A stretch of 64,000 nucleotides of DNA, taken from NCBI RefSeq assembly GCF_021601385.1, contig NZ_BQHO01000015.1, positions 58,536 to 122,535 of the forward strand. The letters are read 5' to 3'. The notes under the pieces were generated by a model. The model was not told the DNA's origin. It saw nothing but the letters and a program-made list of their open reading frames with translations, and did no database searches. Positions 43,300 to 53,703 of this stretch are shown here, piece after piece; the first letter of the stretch is position 1, and each line of letters starts with the position of its first letter. Position numbers and translations under genes: made by a program. The stretch is from Pseudomonas parasichuanensis. GTDB lineage: Bacteria > Pseudomonadota > Gammaproteobacteria > Pseudomonadales > Pseudomonadaceae.

Positions 43300-43974
43300 T
43301 CAGGAACGGAACAAACGGGTGTATTGGGTTTCGTGGCGTGACGAGGCGATGGCCAGCAGTGGCAGGCCACCGCCGAGCTGGTCGTCGTCCAGCATCAGGG
43401 CCTGATCGAGTACCGCGGGCAATGCCTCGCCCAGATCGCGCAGCAGGGTCTGCGCCGCCTGCTGGCCGAACGGCACCAGCTTGACCCCGGCCATCACCGC
43501 GCCCTCCAGCCAGGCAAAGCCAAGGCCGAGGGCGAGCTGGCGCAGCGGGATCGACCAGTGCGCACCCAGCCAGGCCATGCCACCGAGCTGGCTGAGCTCA
43601 AGGCTGGGCCGCCAGGCCGGGGCCTGGCCCAGCTGCCAGCCATCGAGCAGGCGCGCCAGGGCGCTGCCGCGCTGCTGCTCTTCCAGGCGCAGTTCGGCGG
43701 TTTCGCGGTTGGCCAGCAGAAAGCGGCTCCAGTGCGCGAACGCTTCGGCGTCGCCCGCCTGGCAGGCGTGGTACAGGCGCGCCAACAGCGGCCAGTCGAG
43801 GTAGCCGAGGGTGTCGTACAGCTGTTCACGCTGCCAGGCGGCGAAGCTTGCGGTATCGCGCACCCAGCCGCCTTCGACCGCCCACTCCAGGCCCTGTGAG
43901 TAGGTAAAGCCCCCCACCGGCAGGCCGGGGCTGGCCAGCTGCAGCAGGCGCAGCAGCGCCAGGTCGCTGTTCAT
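43300..43974 (-). CDS. ureF: Urease accessory protein UreF
   Basis: The 224-residue all-helical protein opens with LLRLLQLASPGLPVGGFTYSQGLEWAVE, the UreF hallmark, and forms the UreD-UreF-UreG complex on apourease. The ATG overlaps the stop of the hupE-type gene (TGATG), and ureG starts 11 bp later, showing a compact operon. Confidence 0.96.
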   Translation of the reverse strand: MNSDLALLRLLQLASPGLPVGGFTYSQGLEWAVEGGWVRDTASFAAWQREQLYDTLGYLDWPLLARLYHACQAGDAEAFAHWSRFLLANRETAELRLEEQQRGSALARLLDGWQLGQAPAWRPSLELSQLGGMAWLGAHWSIPLRQLALGLGFAWLEGAVMAGVKLVPFGQQAAQTLLRDLGEALPAVLDQALMLDDDQLGGGLPLLAIASSRHETQYTRLFRS

Positions 43975-44519
43975 CAACCAGCCAACACCAGCGCGGCACC
44001 GGCCAGCAAGCCACCGCCAAAGGCCTTCTGCAGGCCGGCATGACGACGCAGCAGGCAACCGACGGCAAAGCCTGCGGCCAGCAACAGACCGCTGACGGTG
44101 ACAAAGCCGGCGCTGAACTGCCAGAACGCGCTGGGCGTGGCCTCGACGCCGTGGGCCCAGCCATGGAACAGGGCGAACACCGGCATGATCAGCGACAGCA
44201 GCAACTGGCGGCTGGGCAGCAGCATGGCGGCGGCAGCCACCAGCAGGGAGCCGAGGATCATCTGCTCCATGCCCACCACATCACCGAACAGATGGCCGCA
44301 CACCGCGCCGCCGAACATCGCCGCCAGGGTGGCCAGCGGCAGGGCCAGGGTGCGGCCGGTCAGCGCGGCGAGCACGCCGGTGCCGAGCAGCATCAGCAAA
44401 TGATCGAGGCCGGTCAGCGGGTGCAGCAGGCCGTCCTGCAGCGGGTTGGCGTCGTGGCCTGGGTGGGCGAAGGCCGGCAGGGCCACCATCAGCAACATCA
44501 GGGCGAAAGTCTTTTTCAT
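43974..44519 (-). CDS. ureJ: HupE/UreJ family nickel permease
   Basis: The 181-residue integral membrane protein has the HupE motif HPLTGLDHLLMLLGTG after an N-terminal signal/helix with HPGHD. A second His-rich motif FALFHGWAHGVEA lies later in the protein. Such proteins supply Ni2+ for urease or hydrogenase. The position between ureE and ureF is conserved in Pseudomonas and supports a role in urease nickel supply. Confidence 0.93.
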   Translation of the reverse strand: MKKTFALMLLMVALPAFAHPGHDANPLQDGLLHPLTGLDHLLMLLGTGVLAALTGRTLALPLATLAAMFGGAVCGHLFGDVVGMEQMILGSLLVAAAAMLLPSRQLLLSLIMPVFALFHGWAHGVEATPSAFWQFSAGFVTVSGLLLAAGFAVGCLLRRHAGLQKAFGGGLLAGAALVLAG

Positions 44520-44534
44520 TGTCAGCTCCAGGGT

Positions 44535-45026
44535 TCAGGAATGGGCTTGCAGGCGCACGAACGGATGGTCGTGGGCATGGCTGTGGCTATGGCTGTGCGG
44601 TGCGCTCTGGTAGGCGCCGGCCTCGGGCTCGAACGGCGCCTGCTCGGCCGTAACCGTCAACCCCAGGCCACGCAGCATGTCGTCGAGCACATGGTCGTGC
44701 TGGAAACGCAGCAAGCCCGGCTCGATCTGCAACGGCACGTGGCGGTTGCCCAGGTGGTAGGCGGCGCGCGCCAGCAGGTGCGGGTCGCTGCAACGCACGG
44801 TCGATACCGCTTCGGGCGCGGCGAGCACACGGATCACCTGGCCGCCTTCGGCATCGGCGAGCAGCTCGCCGCCGCGCAGCAGGTGGCCGCGTTCGAGCAT
44901 CAAGCCGGCTTCGCGGCCGTCGTCGAGGGTCACGCGCAGGCGGCTCTTGATGCGGCTGTCGACAGTCAGGGTGACGCTGCCGGTCACCGTTTCGGCGTCG
45001 GCAAGCCGACGGGTGAGAACGATCAT
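44535..45026 (-). CDS. ureE: Urease accessory nickel-binding protein UreE
   Basis: The 163-residue metallochaperone has the UreE N-terminal domain and the conserved [23 protein letters not shown] segment. Its C-terminal tail is His-rich (alternating [11 protein letters not shown] near residue 150), suited to storing nickel. The start [10 protein letters not shown] is 35 codons inside the open frame but matches the family. It lies between ureC and ureJ. Confidence 0.96.
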   Translation of the reverse strand: MIVLTRRLADAETVTGSVTLTVDSRIKSRLRVTLDDGREAGLMLERGHLLRGGELLADAEGGQVIRVLAAPEAVSTVRCSDPHLLARAAYHLGNRHVPLQIEPGLLRFQHDHVLDDMLRGLGLTVTAEQAPFEPEAGAYQSAPHSHSHSHAHDHPFVRLQAHS

Positions 45027-45036
45027 GTTCACTCCT

Positions 45037-46736
<1,700 letters not shown>

Positions 46737-46740
<4 letters not shown>

Positions 46741-47054
46741 GCCTTGTTCTCCAGCGCGCCCATCACCTTGCCCTGGAAGCCATACACCTCACGTTTGCCG
46801 GCATAGGCCACCAGCTGCACGGTGCGCGCCTGGCCCGGCTCGAAGCGCACCGCGGTGCCGGCCGGGATATCCAGGCGAAAGCCCAGGGCTGGCGCGCGTT
46901 CGAACACCAAGCAGTCGTTGACTTCATAGAAGTGGTAATGCGAACCGACCTGCACCGGGCGGTCGCCATGGTTGGCCACGCTCACACTGACCGTGGAGCG
47001 GCCGACGTTGAGCTCGATGTCGCCAGCGGCGACCTGGATTTCTCCGGGGATCAT
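46737..47054 (-). CDS. ureB: Urease subunit beta
   Basis: The 105-residue subunit has the classic MIPGE start and the [11 protein letters not shown] segment. It stabilises the active-site loop of UreC. The open frame extends nine codons upstream, but MIPGE is the universal UreB beginning. It sits 10 bp after ureA and overlaps ureC. Confidence 0.98.
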
Positions 47055-47064
47055 GGGCTGCACC

Positions 47065-47367
47065 TCAGACAATGGGGTCATGCACGGTCACCAGCTTCGT
47101 GCCGTCGGGGAATGTGGCTTCGACCTGGACGTCGTGGAGCATCTCTGGCACGCCATCCATCACCTGTTCGCGCGCCAGCACCTCACGGCCCAGGCTCATC
47201 AGTTCGGCTACGGTGCGGCCATCGCGGGCGCCTTCGAGCACCGCCGCGCTGATCAGCGCCACGGCCTCCGGGTAGTTGAGCTTCAGGCCACGGGCCAGGC
47301 GCCGTTCGGCCAGCAAGGCGGCGGTGAACAGCAGCAGTTTGTCTTTCTCTCTTGGGGTCAGCTCCAT
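47065..47367 (-). CDS. ureA: Urease subunit gamma
   Basis: The 100-residue subunit starts [41 protein letters not shown], an exact match to the family pattern and length. It lies 11 bp after ureD. The larger open frame overlapping ureD upstream is in a different reading frame context and is not the gene. Confidence 0.98.
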   Translation of the reverse strand: MELTPREKDKLLLFTAALLAERRLARGLKLNYPEAVALISAAVLEGARDGRTVAELMSLGREVLAREQVMDGVPEMLHDVQVEATFPDGTKLVTVHDPIV

Positions 47368-47378
47368 GGCGGCTCTCT

Positions 47379-48212
47379 TCAAGTTGCCCAGATGCGCGGC
47401 GGGCACGGCGCCAGGCCGAGCACGGCCGGGCGCAGCAGGTGCCAGAGGCGCTGCAGGTGGTGTTGCAGGTGTTGGTTGTCGTGGTCGAGCAGGCGGATCA
47501 CCAGCAACTGCCCGAGCAGGGTCGCGCCGGCTGGCGTGGGCAGTTCGTCGAGCAGTGCGCGCACCTGCTCCAGTACCTGTCCGTCCGCAGGCGCTGCGCA
47601 GAAGGTGGCGAGCAGCGGGTGGCCGCCGAGCTTGTCCAGGCGCCCGCCATCGATGCGCAGGCGCTCGTGCAGGCCGGGGTCGTCGGGCAGTTCGATGCGC
47701 AGGCGGCTGTCGAGGGCGCCCTGCTCGAACCGTTCGTTCATCACCGGGCGGCCCAGGCACAGGGTCTCCCAGGCCAGCAGGCGGGCGCCGGGTTCCAGGG
47801 TGAAACGGCTGTCGAGGCGGGCGCGGGCGCCGTTGAAGAAAATGCTGTCCTGGGGCAGCCACTCCAGGGTGCTGCCGGCCGCCAGGTGAAAGCGCTGCGC
47901 CAGCCGCGCGGTCGGGCCGATGCTGCGGTAGAACTTGCTGGCGCCGGGCATGGTCAGCAGCGCATGGCTGCCCGCTTCAAGGTGAATGTCCAGCTCCAGG
48001 CGGTCACCGGCGACGATGCCGCCGGGCGGGTGCAGCACATAAACGTGGCACGGGGCGCCCTCGGGGTAGAACGGCCGCTGCACCAAAAGAGGTCCGGCGT
48101 GGCGACGCGCACCAAGGCGGGTCACGCCTTCGCGTTTGACGAAGCGCAACTGCAGGTGCGCGCTCCAGCCCGCCTGCTCGTCGTGTGCCGTGTGCGGCTC
48201 CGGCAAGGACAT
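47379..48212 (-). CDS. ureD: Urease accessory protein UreD
   Basis: The 277-residue scaffold protein of the urease activation complex contains [33 protein letters not shown] and [34 protein letters not shown], both UreD signatures. It is the first gene of the urease unit, so the urease promoter must lie in 48213-48490, shared with the divergent VOC gene. Confidence 0.96.
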   Translation of the reverse strand: MSLPEPHTAHDEQAGWSAHLQLRFVKREGVTRLGARRHAGPLLVQRPFYPEGAPCHVYVLHPPGGIVAGDRLELDIHLEAGSHALLTMPGASKFYRSIGPTARLAQRFHLAAGSTLEWLPQDSIFFNGARARLDSRFTLEPGARLLAWETLCLGRPVMNERFEQGALDSRLRIELPDDPGLHERLRIDGGRLDKLGGHPLLATFCAAPADGQVLEQVRALLDELPTPAGATLLGQLLVIRLLDHDNQHLQHHLQRLWHLLRPAVLGLAPCPPRIWAT

Positions 48213-48490
48213 CCTAAACCCCCGTCATCCGTGGCCTGGGCCGCTCTGGCGTGGCGATTCGAGCGCCATGCCAGGGCGTCTGCCTGACCAATCGATCAAA
48301 ATTCTTGAACGGGATGTTGCAGGTTGCAGGCCAAGTAATCAGATGAATCCGAATGAATTTTCCTACGATGTATTCAATCGACGCTGCCACGGGCCTCGCC
48401 CTGCGCAAATGCGGGGCAAACACGCGCCCTCAAGCGGTGCCGACGGCGTTACACTGGCGCCCCAGGAAAACGCACAGCACAGGAGTTCCG
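48213..48490. promoter_or_regulatory. Divergent region between ureD and the VOC gene
   Basis: This 278-bp gap should contain the urease promoter (minus strand) and the VOC promoter (plus strand). It has a moderately AT-rich centre around 48290-48370. I could not assign a sigma-54 (GG-N10-GC) site or NtrC boxes by eye. Confidence 0.4.
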
Positions 48491-48859
48491 ATGCAATTCG
48501 CCCCCGCCATCCCCATCCTGCGAATCTTCTCGGTCGACAAGGCCCGGGAGTTCTACCTGGACTTCCTCGGTTTCACCCTCGATTGGGAGCATCGCTTCGC
48601 CCCGGACCTGCCGCTGTACATGCAGATCCACCGCGACGGGCTGATCCTGCACCTCTCCGAACACCACGGCGACGCCACCCCCGGCTCGGCGATTTTCGCC
48701 CGGGTCGAAGACCTCAAGGCCCTGGAGCAGGAACTGCTGGCCAAGCAGTACGGCTACTCCCGCCCACACGCCGAAAAGGTCGACTGGGGCCTGGAAATGA
48801 CCATTGCCGACCCGTTCGGCAATCGCCTGCGTTTCTGCCAGCAGATCGACGACGCCTGA
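48491..48859 (+). CDS. Glyoxalase superfamily (VOC) protein, bleomycin-resistance-like
   Basis: The 122-residue protein begins FAPAIPILRIFSVDKAREFYLDFLGF and ends EMTIADPFGNRLRFCQ, the beta-alpha-beta-beta-beta repeats of the VOC fold, in the subgroup annotated as glyoxalase superfamily/antibiotic-binding proteins. Ligand and activity are unknown. AGGAG precedes the ATG. The stop overlaps the next gene start by one base, so they form a pair. Confidence 0.82.
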   Translation: MQFAPAIPILRIFSVDKAREFYLDFLGFTLDWEHRFAPDLPLYMQIHRDGLILHLSEHHGDATPGSAIFARVEDLKALEQELLAKQYGYSRPHAEKVDWGLEMTIADPFGNRLRFCQQIDDA

Positions 48860-49209
48860 TGGCCGGCAACAAACGCGCGCTGGCGCGCCTGGAACGGGAA
48901 ATGGTCGCCTGCCTCACCGAGGCCTGCGCCATCGCCCAGGCCGAGATCGTCGGCTTTGCCTGGCTCACCCACCAGGTCGACCTCGACGACTTCCCCGCCA
49001 GCCTGCGCATCACCTGGGTGTTCACTGACGACACGGCCAAGGCCGATGCCCTGGCCGGTGCGGCCAAGGCACGGATACTGGCGCTGACCACCCAGGCGCT
49101 GGCCGAGGCCGGTGTGCAGCTGGACCATGTGGCGTGGCATGTGCGCTATGACAGTGAAGAAGCTTGCTGGCGTGACCAGGGTGGGGACTGGAATCGGCGG
49201 CTGCGCTGA
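48859..49209 (+). CDS. Conserved hypothetical protein
   Basis: The 116-residue protein has two helices at the start (ALARLEREMVACLTEACAIAQ) and beta-rich ITWVFTDDTAKADALAG and LDHVAWHVRYDSEEACWRDQGGDW segments. Relatives in Pseudomonas are often labelled Fis-family regulators, but I see no helix-turn-helix of that type. It overlaps the VOC stop (TGATG) and is probably co-expressed with it. The function is not known. Confidence 0.65.
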   Translation: MAGNKRALARLEREMVACLTEACAIAQAEIVGFAWLTHQVDLDDFPASLRITWVFTDDTAKADALAGAAKARILALTTQALAEAGVQLDHVAWHVRYDSEEACWRDQGGDWNRRLR

Positions 49210-49524
49210 CTACGCATGCAGGCTGTCGGGTGCCTGCCGAGGTTATTGCAGCGCCTATGAGATCGAGCGCCGCGCGGGCGGCGCTCGATCTTGAGGGCGC
49301 TGCAAAAACACCGACGAACACCTGGTGGCCTTCACTCAATATCCCGGCAAGGATCCAGTGGCCCAACTCAAATCCCGAACCAACCCAGAACCAAGCCGCC
49401 GCCCAGCCGTGCGCCCGGCCAATTCGTGACTGGCCGTTTCCGATCCGCGCCGGATGTATTAAGGTGGCGTGGTGCGCATATAACAGCAGCCCGCCGTGTT
49501 CGGGCTTTGAGCTATGAGGGTGTC
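49210..49524. other. Intergenic region upstream of ilvE
   Basis: The 315-bp gap holds the family C hairpin (49248-49303) and the ilvE leader. A small hairpin AGCCCG-N7-CGGGCT at 49488-49506 lies just before the ilvE ribosome site and could affect translation. No gene is seen. Confidence 0.6.
49248..49303. repeat. Family C inverted repeat, core copy
   Basis: A 26-nt arm starting GCAGCGCCTATGAGATCGAG pairs with its partner (four mismatches near the base) around the same 4-nt loop as the copy at 9806-9861. Flanking bases also resemble that copy (ACACCGACGAACACCTGGTGGCC on one side), but the long outer arms are degenerate here. Confidence 0.8.
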
Positions 49525-50544
49525 ATGAGCAACGCAAGCATTAACTGGGACAAGCTGGGCTTCGACTACATCAAGACCGACAAGCGTTACCTGTCCGTAT
49601 GGCGTAACGGCGAGTGGGACAAGGGCACCCTGACCGACGACAACGTGCTGCACATCAGTGAAGGCTCCACCGCCCTGCACTATGGCCAGCAGTGCTTCGA
49701 GGGCCTGAAGGCCTACCGTTGCAAGGACGGTTCGATCAACCTGTTCCGCCCCGACCAGAACGCCGCGCGCATGCAGCGCAGCTGCGCCCGCCTGCTGATG
49801 CCGCACGTGCCCACCGACGTGTTCATCGAGGCCTGCAAGCAAGTGGTCAAGGCCAACGAGCACTTCGTTCCGCCGCACGGCAAGGGTGCCCTGTACCTGC
49901 GCCCGTTCGTGATCGGCACCGGTGACAACATCGGCGTACGCACCGCGCCCGAGTTCATCTTCTCGATCTTCGCCATTCCGGTGGGTTCGTACTTCAAGGG
50001 CGGCATGAAGCCGCACAACTTCCAGATTTCCAGCTTCGACCGTGCCGCCCCCCAGGGCACCGGCGCAGCCAAGGTCGGTGGCAACTATGCCGCCAGCCTG
50101 CAACCAGGTGCCGAAGCGAAGAAAGCCAACTTCGCCGACGCCATCTACCTGGACCCGCTGACCCACACCAAGATCGAAGAGGTCGGTTCGGCCAACTTCT
50201 TCGGCATCACCGCCAACAACGAGTTCGTCACCCCGAAATCGGCCTCGGTACTGCCGGGTATCACCCGCCTGTCGCTGATGGAACTGGCGCAATCGCGCCT
50301 GGGCCTGACCGTGATCGAAGGCGATGTCGAGATCAACAAGCTCGACCGTTTCATCGAAGCTGGCGCCTGCGGCACCGCCGCGGTGATCACACCGATCGGC
50401 GGCATCGAGTACAACGGCAAGCTGCACGTGTTCCACGACCTGGAGAAGGTCGGCCCGGTCACCCAGAAGCTCTACAACGAGCTGACCGGCATCCAGAGCG
50501 GTGACGTCGAGGCACCGGCTGGCTGGATCGTCAAGGTCGCCTGA
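49525..50544 (+). CDS. ilvE: Branched-chain amino acid aminotransferase
   Basis: The 339-residue class IV PLP enzyme interconverts Val, Leu and Ile with their 2-oxo acids. The PLP lysine is Lys183 in AAKVGGNYAASL; EEVGSANFFGI and GTAAVITPIGGI are the other cofactor and substrate-binding stretches. It belongs to the longer (about 340-residue) BCAT group. It is a single gene ended by a strong terminator. Confidence 0.95.
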   Translation: MSNASINWDKLGFDYIKTDKRYLSVWRNGEWDKGTLTDDNVLHISEGSTALHYGQQCFEGLKAYRCKDGSINLFRPDQNAARMQRSCARLLMPHVPTDVFIEACKQVVKANEHFVPPHGKGALYLRPFVIGTGDNIGVRTAPEFIFSIFAIPVGSYFKGGMKPHNFQISSFDRAAPQGTGAAKVGGNYAASLQPGAEAKKANFADAIYLDPLTHTKIEEVGSANFFGITANNEFVTPKSASVLPGITRLSLMELAQSRLGLTVIEGDVEINKLDRFIEAGACGTAAVITPIGGIEYNGKLHVFHDLEKVGPVTQKLYNELTGIQSGDVEAPAGWIVKVA

Positions 50545-50561
50545 TCCGGCGCTTTGACATG

Positions 50562-50593
50562 AACGGGGCAGGCCAGCGATGGCCTGCCCCGTT
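50562..50593 (+). terminator. Rho-independent terminator after ilvE
   Basis: A 14-bp stem AACGGGGCAGGCCA / TGGCCTGCCCCGTT with loop GCGA runs into TTTTCGTTT. It lies 18 bp after the stop. Confidence 0.93.
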
Positions 50594-50754
50594 TTCGTTT
50601 CTACGCACATCCGGCAACAATCTGTAGGCATTTCCCGCACCAAGCAGTGAACCTGCCTACAAAAAAACGGTCTTTCGCTGACGGTCAATTCACCCGACCG
50701 GATCGCCGGCCCAGTCATCGGGCCTTCTTTTGCCCTGTATCAGCGAAGACCACC

Positions 50755-51405
50755 ATGCCAGACAAGCAGCCCGCCACCTCCGCCCGCCCCGCCCTGCGCG
50801 GCGGCCTGATCGCCGCCCTGATCGCCCTCGCCGCCCCGGTACACGCCGAAGAGCCGGCCAGTGATGCGCGCTGGGTCAGCGACAGCCTGAGCACCTACGT
50901 GCGCAGTGGCCCCACCGATGGCCATCGGATCGTCGGTTCGCTCAAATCCGGGCAAAAAGTCAGCCTGGTGACCAGCCAGGGTAACTACAGCCAGGTGCGC
51001 GGCCAGAGCGGCGACCTGGTGTGGATCCTCAGCAGTGACCTGCAGGCGCTGCCGGGCCAGAGCGAGCGCCTGCCGCAGCTCGATCAGCAGGTGGCCGACC
51101 TGTCCGGCCAGTTGAAAACCATCGACGACGGCTGGAAAAGCCGCGTGCAGGGCATGCAGGAGACCCTGGATTCGCGAAAGGCGCTGATCGACGAACTGGA
51201 AACCCGCAACAAGGGGCTGAACGAGCAGCTCGCCGAGGCTCAGTCGACCCTGCGCGACACTCAGGCGCGGCTGGGGGATGAGAACAAGCAGGTGATGATG
51301 CGCTACATGGTGTATGGCGGCAGCATTGCCGGTGCCGGGTTGCTGCTGGGGTTGATCCTGCCGGCACTGACCCGCGGGCGTAAGCGTAACGACCGGTGGT
51401 TCTGA
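50755..51405 (+). CDS. SH3 domain protein, YgiM/TIGR04211-like
   Basis: The 216-residue protein has a signal peptide (cleaved near VHA-EE), a bacterial SH3 domain (about 35-95, WVSDSLSTYVRSGPTDGHRIVGSLKSGQKV), a coiled coil (about 110-180) and one C-terminal membrane helix (MVYGGSIAGAGLLLGLILPAL) followed by basic residues. It should face the periplasm and may bind peptidoglycan. The start is 36 codons inside the open frame, where a normal signal peptide begins. Confidence 0.85.
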   Translation: MPDKQPATSARPALRGGLIAALIALAAPVHAEEPASDARWVSDSLSTYVRSGPTDGHRIVGSLKSGQKVSLVTSQGNYSQVRGQSGDLVWILSSDLQALPGQSERLPQLDQQVADLSGQLKTIDDGWKSRVQGMQETLDSRKALIDELETRNKGLNEQLAEAQSTLRDTQARLGDENKQVMMRYMVYGGSIAGAGLLLGLILPALTRGRKRNDRWF

Positions 51406-51442
51406 TAGAGACGAGAGCAGAACTCGCTTAGGCGGCGGATAC

Positions 51443-51530
51443 CCTGTGGGAGCGGGTTCACCCGCGAAGCAGGCGACTCGGTTATGGCACCGGCTTTGCC
51501 GGTGTTCGCGGATAAACCCGCTCCCACAGG
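51443..51530. repeat. REP pair (family B)
   Basis: CCTGTGGGAGCGGGTTCACCCGCGAA and the inverted GCGGATAAACCCGCTCCCACAGG enclose a centre with its own palindrome (CACCGGCTTTGCCGGTG). A broken family A REP follows at about 51560. It separates the convergent SH3 and nucleotidase genes. Confidence 0.88.
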
Positions 51531-51599
51531 CCCCTGCTAACTCAATGAGTTAGTGTTTCCTTGTGTCGCGAAAAGGCTGCGCAGCAGCCCCCAGCCGCC

Positions 51600-52535
51600 T
51601 CAAGCCGAACGGTTGGTCACGCCAAAAGGCACATGCACCGACGGCACCACGGTACTGGTGCTCTTCAAATGCCCGGACTGATCATCGAAGAAGATGTGCG
51701 GCTTGAGCACCTGCAGTACCCGGCGTTTCTCGATGCCACCAAGGAAGAACGCATCGTTGGCCATCACCCCCCAGCTCTTCAAGGTATTCAACGCCCGCTC
51801 ATGGGACGGCGCGTTGCGCGCAGTGACGATCGACACCCGCAGGCGGTTCTCGTAACCGGGGTGGTCAAGCTTGAACCGCTCCTCCGCCGCCTGGATCCGC
51901 GCGATGCGCACGAAGAACTCCTTCAGCGGCCCGGGGTTGTGCGGCTGGGTCTTGTTCAGCACCTCGTGGGCATGGAAGCTGCCCAACCCGCCGGACTGCA
52001 TCACCGCCTCCGACTCGTCCCCGGCCAGCACGCCATCGAAGTCGAAGGCGATGCGCAGGTTGTCGTCGCTTTCATCGTCATCGAACTGCGAGTCGAGCAC
52101 CTGCCCGGCCGGGTAACCGGCCTGGATCGCCGCGTCCACATGCTGCTTGTCGGCGGACAGGAACAGCGCGATGTTCAGTGCCGGAATGTATTCATAAGGC
52201 GAGCGGCCCTGGGTGAAGATCGCCCGGGTCATGTTCAGCCCGTAATGGCCGATGGTCTTCATCACCCTCAGACCGGTGTCAGGGTCGTTCTGCGACAGCA
52301 GCACCACCTCCACCAGCGGGTCCTCCGGGTCATCGCGCAGGTCATTGAGCGCTAGCAGCCGCTTGATGAATGGGTAGGCGATGCCCTTGCCCAGCGGCAC
52401 ATCCAGGTGCTGCTCCTGGTACTTGCGGTACTGCGCCTCGCCGTCGCGGCGGAACACCGCATCGGCTTCGCTAAGGTCGAACACCGCGCTTGACGCGACG
52501 CCAATCACCAGGCGGTCGTCCAGTTCGAAGGGCAT
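51600..52535 (-). CDS. 5'-nucleotidase
   Basis: The 311-residue protein belongs to the cytosolic 5'-nucleotidase (NT5C1-like) family. It contains LVIGVASSAVFDLSEADAVFR, VEVVLLSQNDPDTGLRV, IAFDFDGVLAGDESE (the HAD-like DxDG nucleophile region) and FFDDQSGHL. It would dephosphorylate nucleoside monophosphates. It lies 30 bp downstream of the MOSC gene on the same strand, so they may be co-transcribed. Confidence 0.87.
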   Translation of the reverse strand: MPFELDDRLVIGVASSAVFDLSEADAVFRRDGEAQYRKYQEQHLDVPLGKGIAYPFIKRLLALNDLRDDPEDPLVEVVLLSQNDPDTGLRVMKTIGHYGLNMTRAIFTQGRSPYEYIPALNIALFLSADKQHVDAAIQAGYPAGQVLDSQFDDDESDDNLRIAFDFDGVLAGDESEAVMQSGGLGSFHAHEVLNKTQPHNPGPLKEFFVRIARIQAAEERFKLDHPGYENRLRVSIVTARNAPSHERALNTLKSWGVMANDAFFLGGIEKRRVLQVLKPHIFFDDQSGHLKSTSTVVPSVHVPFGVTNRSA

Positions 52536-52565
52536 GCTGGGTTCCTTGTCTTGTAGGGCAGATGT

Positions 52566-53264
52566 TCAGGCGTCGCTGCGCCCCTGCAGGCGCGACGACC
52601 AGTCTTCGACCTGGCGTTGCGCCAGGCGCTTTTCCAACGTGCGCCGCCAGTTCGGCACCAGCGGCAGCGCCAGGCATTGCTGCAACAACTCAGGCTCCAG
52701 GCATTTGTCGAACAGCACCGCCGACAGACGCGCCACCGACCACTGGCCATGGGGACGCTCGACCAGCTGCAGGGTGTCGCCCGCCTGCACCACGCCCTCC
52801 TCCACAACCCGGTAGTACCAGCCGGTGCGCCCGCTCTGCTGCACCCGCAGGGCCATCTGCGCCACATCGAAACGGTCGTTGAGTTTCCAGCACGGCATGC
52901 GCCCCTGGGAGATTTCCAGCAAGGCAGTGCCAACACGGATGCGGTCGCCCAGGCAAACATCGGCCTCGGTCCAGCCGGTGCTGCTGAAGTTTTCACCGAA
53001 GGCGCCGGGCTGCGCCAGCAGCGGATGCTCGCCCAGCTCGGCGGCCCACTCGGCGTAATGCTCACGGGGGTAGTGATGAATGGCTTTCTCGACCCCGCCG
53101 TGTACGCGCAGGTCACCCTGTTCGTCACCCGCGATACCGAGCGCGGTCACCTGCAAGGCACCCTGGCGGGGGTGCTTGTCGATAGCACTATGGGAGCCTG
53201 GGCGGGTGAAGGGCCGGGCGATACCGGTGAGCAGGCTGTCGAGGCGCGGGCTGGGCGGGATCAT
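52566..53264 (-). CDS. MOSC domain protein, YiiM-like
   Basis: The 232-residue protein has a beta-barrel MOSC domain (about 30-170) with GDEQGDLRVHGGVEKAIHHYPREHY and the conserved Cys in GRMPCWKLNDRF that could take the molybdenum cofactor sulfur. A C-terminal helical 3-alpha domain follows. YiiM homologues detoxify N-hydroxylated bases with molybdenum cofactor. The association with a 5'-nucleotidase gene is compatible with nucleotide sanitation (inference). Confidence 0.87.
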   Translation of the reverse strand: MIPPSPRLDSLLTGIARPFTRPGSHSAIDKHPRQGALQVTALGIAGDEQGDLRVHGGVEKAIHHYPREHYAEWAAELGEHPLLAQPGAFGENFSSTGWTEADVCLGDRIRVGTALLEISQGRMPCWKLNDRFDVAQMALRVQQSGRTGWYYRVVEEGVVQAGDTLQLVERPHGQWSVARLSAVLFDKCLEPELLQQCLALPLVPNWRRTLEKRLAQRQVEDWSSRLQGRSDA

Positions 53265-53331
53265 GGGGAGCTCTCGTGAGATGACTCAAGCGAGCTTACA
53301 CGAGACCCCGCGCCCTCCCAAAGGCTCCTGG

Positions 53332-53601
53332 CTACTTGCCGCGCGCTTTGTTGTAGATGGTCTTGGCACGGTCGGCCGAGGCCTGACACTTCGCCATGTC
53401 ACCACTGGCCTTGGCGGCCTTGGCCTCCTTGAGCAGCTCATGGTAGTCGTGCGCCATGCCGCCATGCAGCGCCTGGCCATCGGTTTTGCTGATGTACTCC
53501 AGGTCATTGATCTTGGCATCACAGTTGGTCGCCGCGCTGTCCTCGGCCTGTGCGGCAAAACTCAGTACCGAGGCAATCACTAGCAGTGTCATGGATTTCA
53601 T
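53332..53601 (-). CDS. Small secreted protein with paired cysteines
   Basis: The 89-residue protein has a signal peptide (cleaved near AQA-ED) and a short helical mature domain containing NCDAKINDLEYISKTDG and MAKCQASADRAK, with two cysteines that may form a disulfide. AGGAG precedes the ATG. The pattern resembles small periplasmic DUF1090-like proteins, but I cannot confirm the family. Confidence 0.55.
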   Translation of the reverse strand: MKSMTLLVIASVLSFAAQAEDSAATNCDAKINDLEYISKTDGQALHGGMAHDYHELLKEAKAAKASGDMAKCQASADRAKTIYNKARGK

Positions 53602-53703
53602 GGAGCGTTCTCCTGGGAAATAACCGGACTGCTGAAAGGTCGGCGGCACAACGCGCCGACGCAGCGACAAGAATAGTGCTGCAACGCACGCCCTGCGCGG
53701 CCT

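Noticed and set aside
47065-47862. 265-codon frame that includes ureA
   Set aside because: Only its last 100 codons form UreA; the remainder is a shadow of ureD with extreme Arg/Pro content.
48213-48490. Sigma-54/NtrC promoter for urease
   Set aside because: I looked for a GG-N10-GC element with correct spacing in the ureD leader but could not support one by eye.
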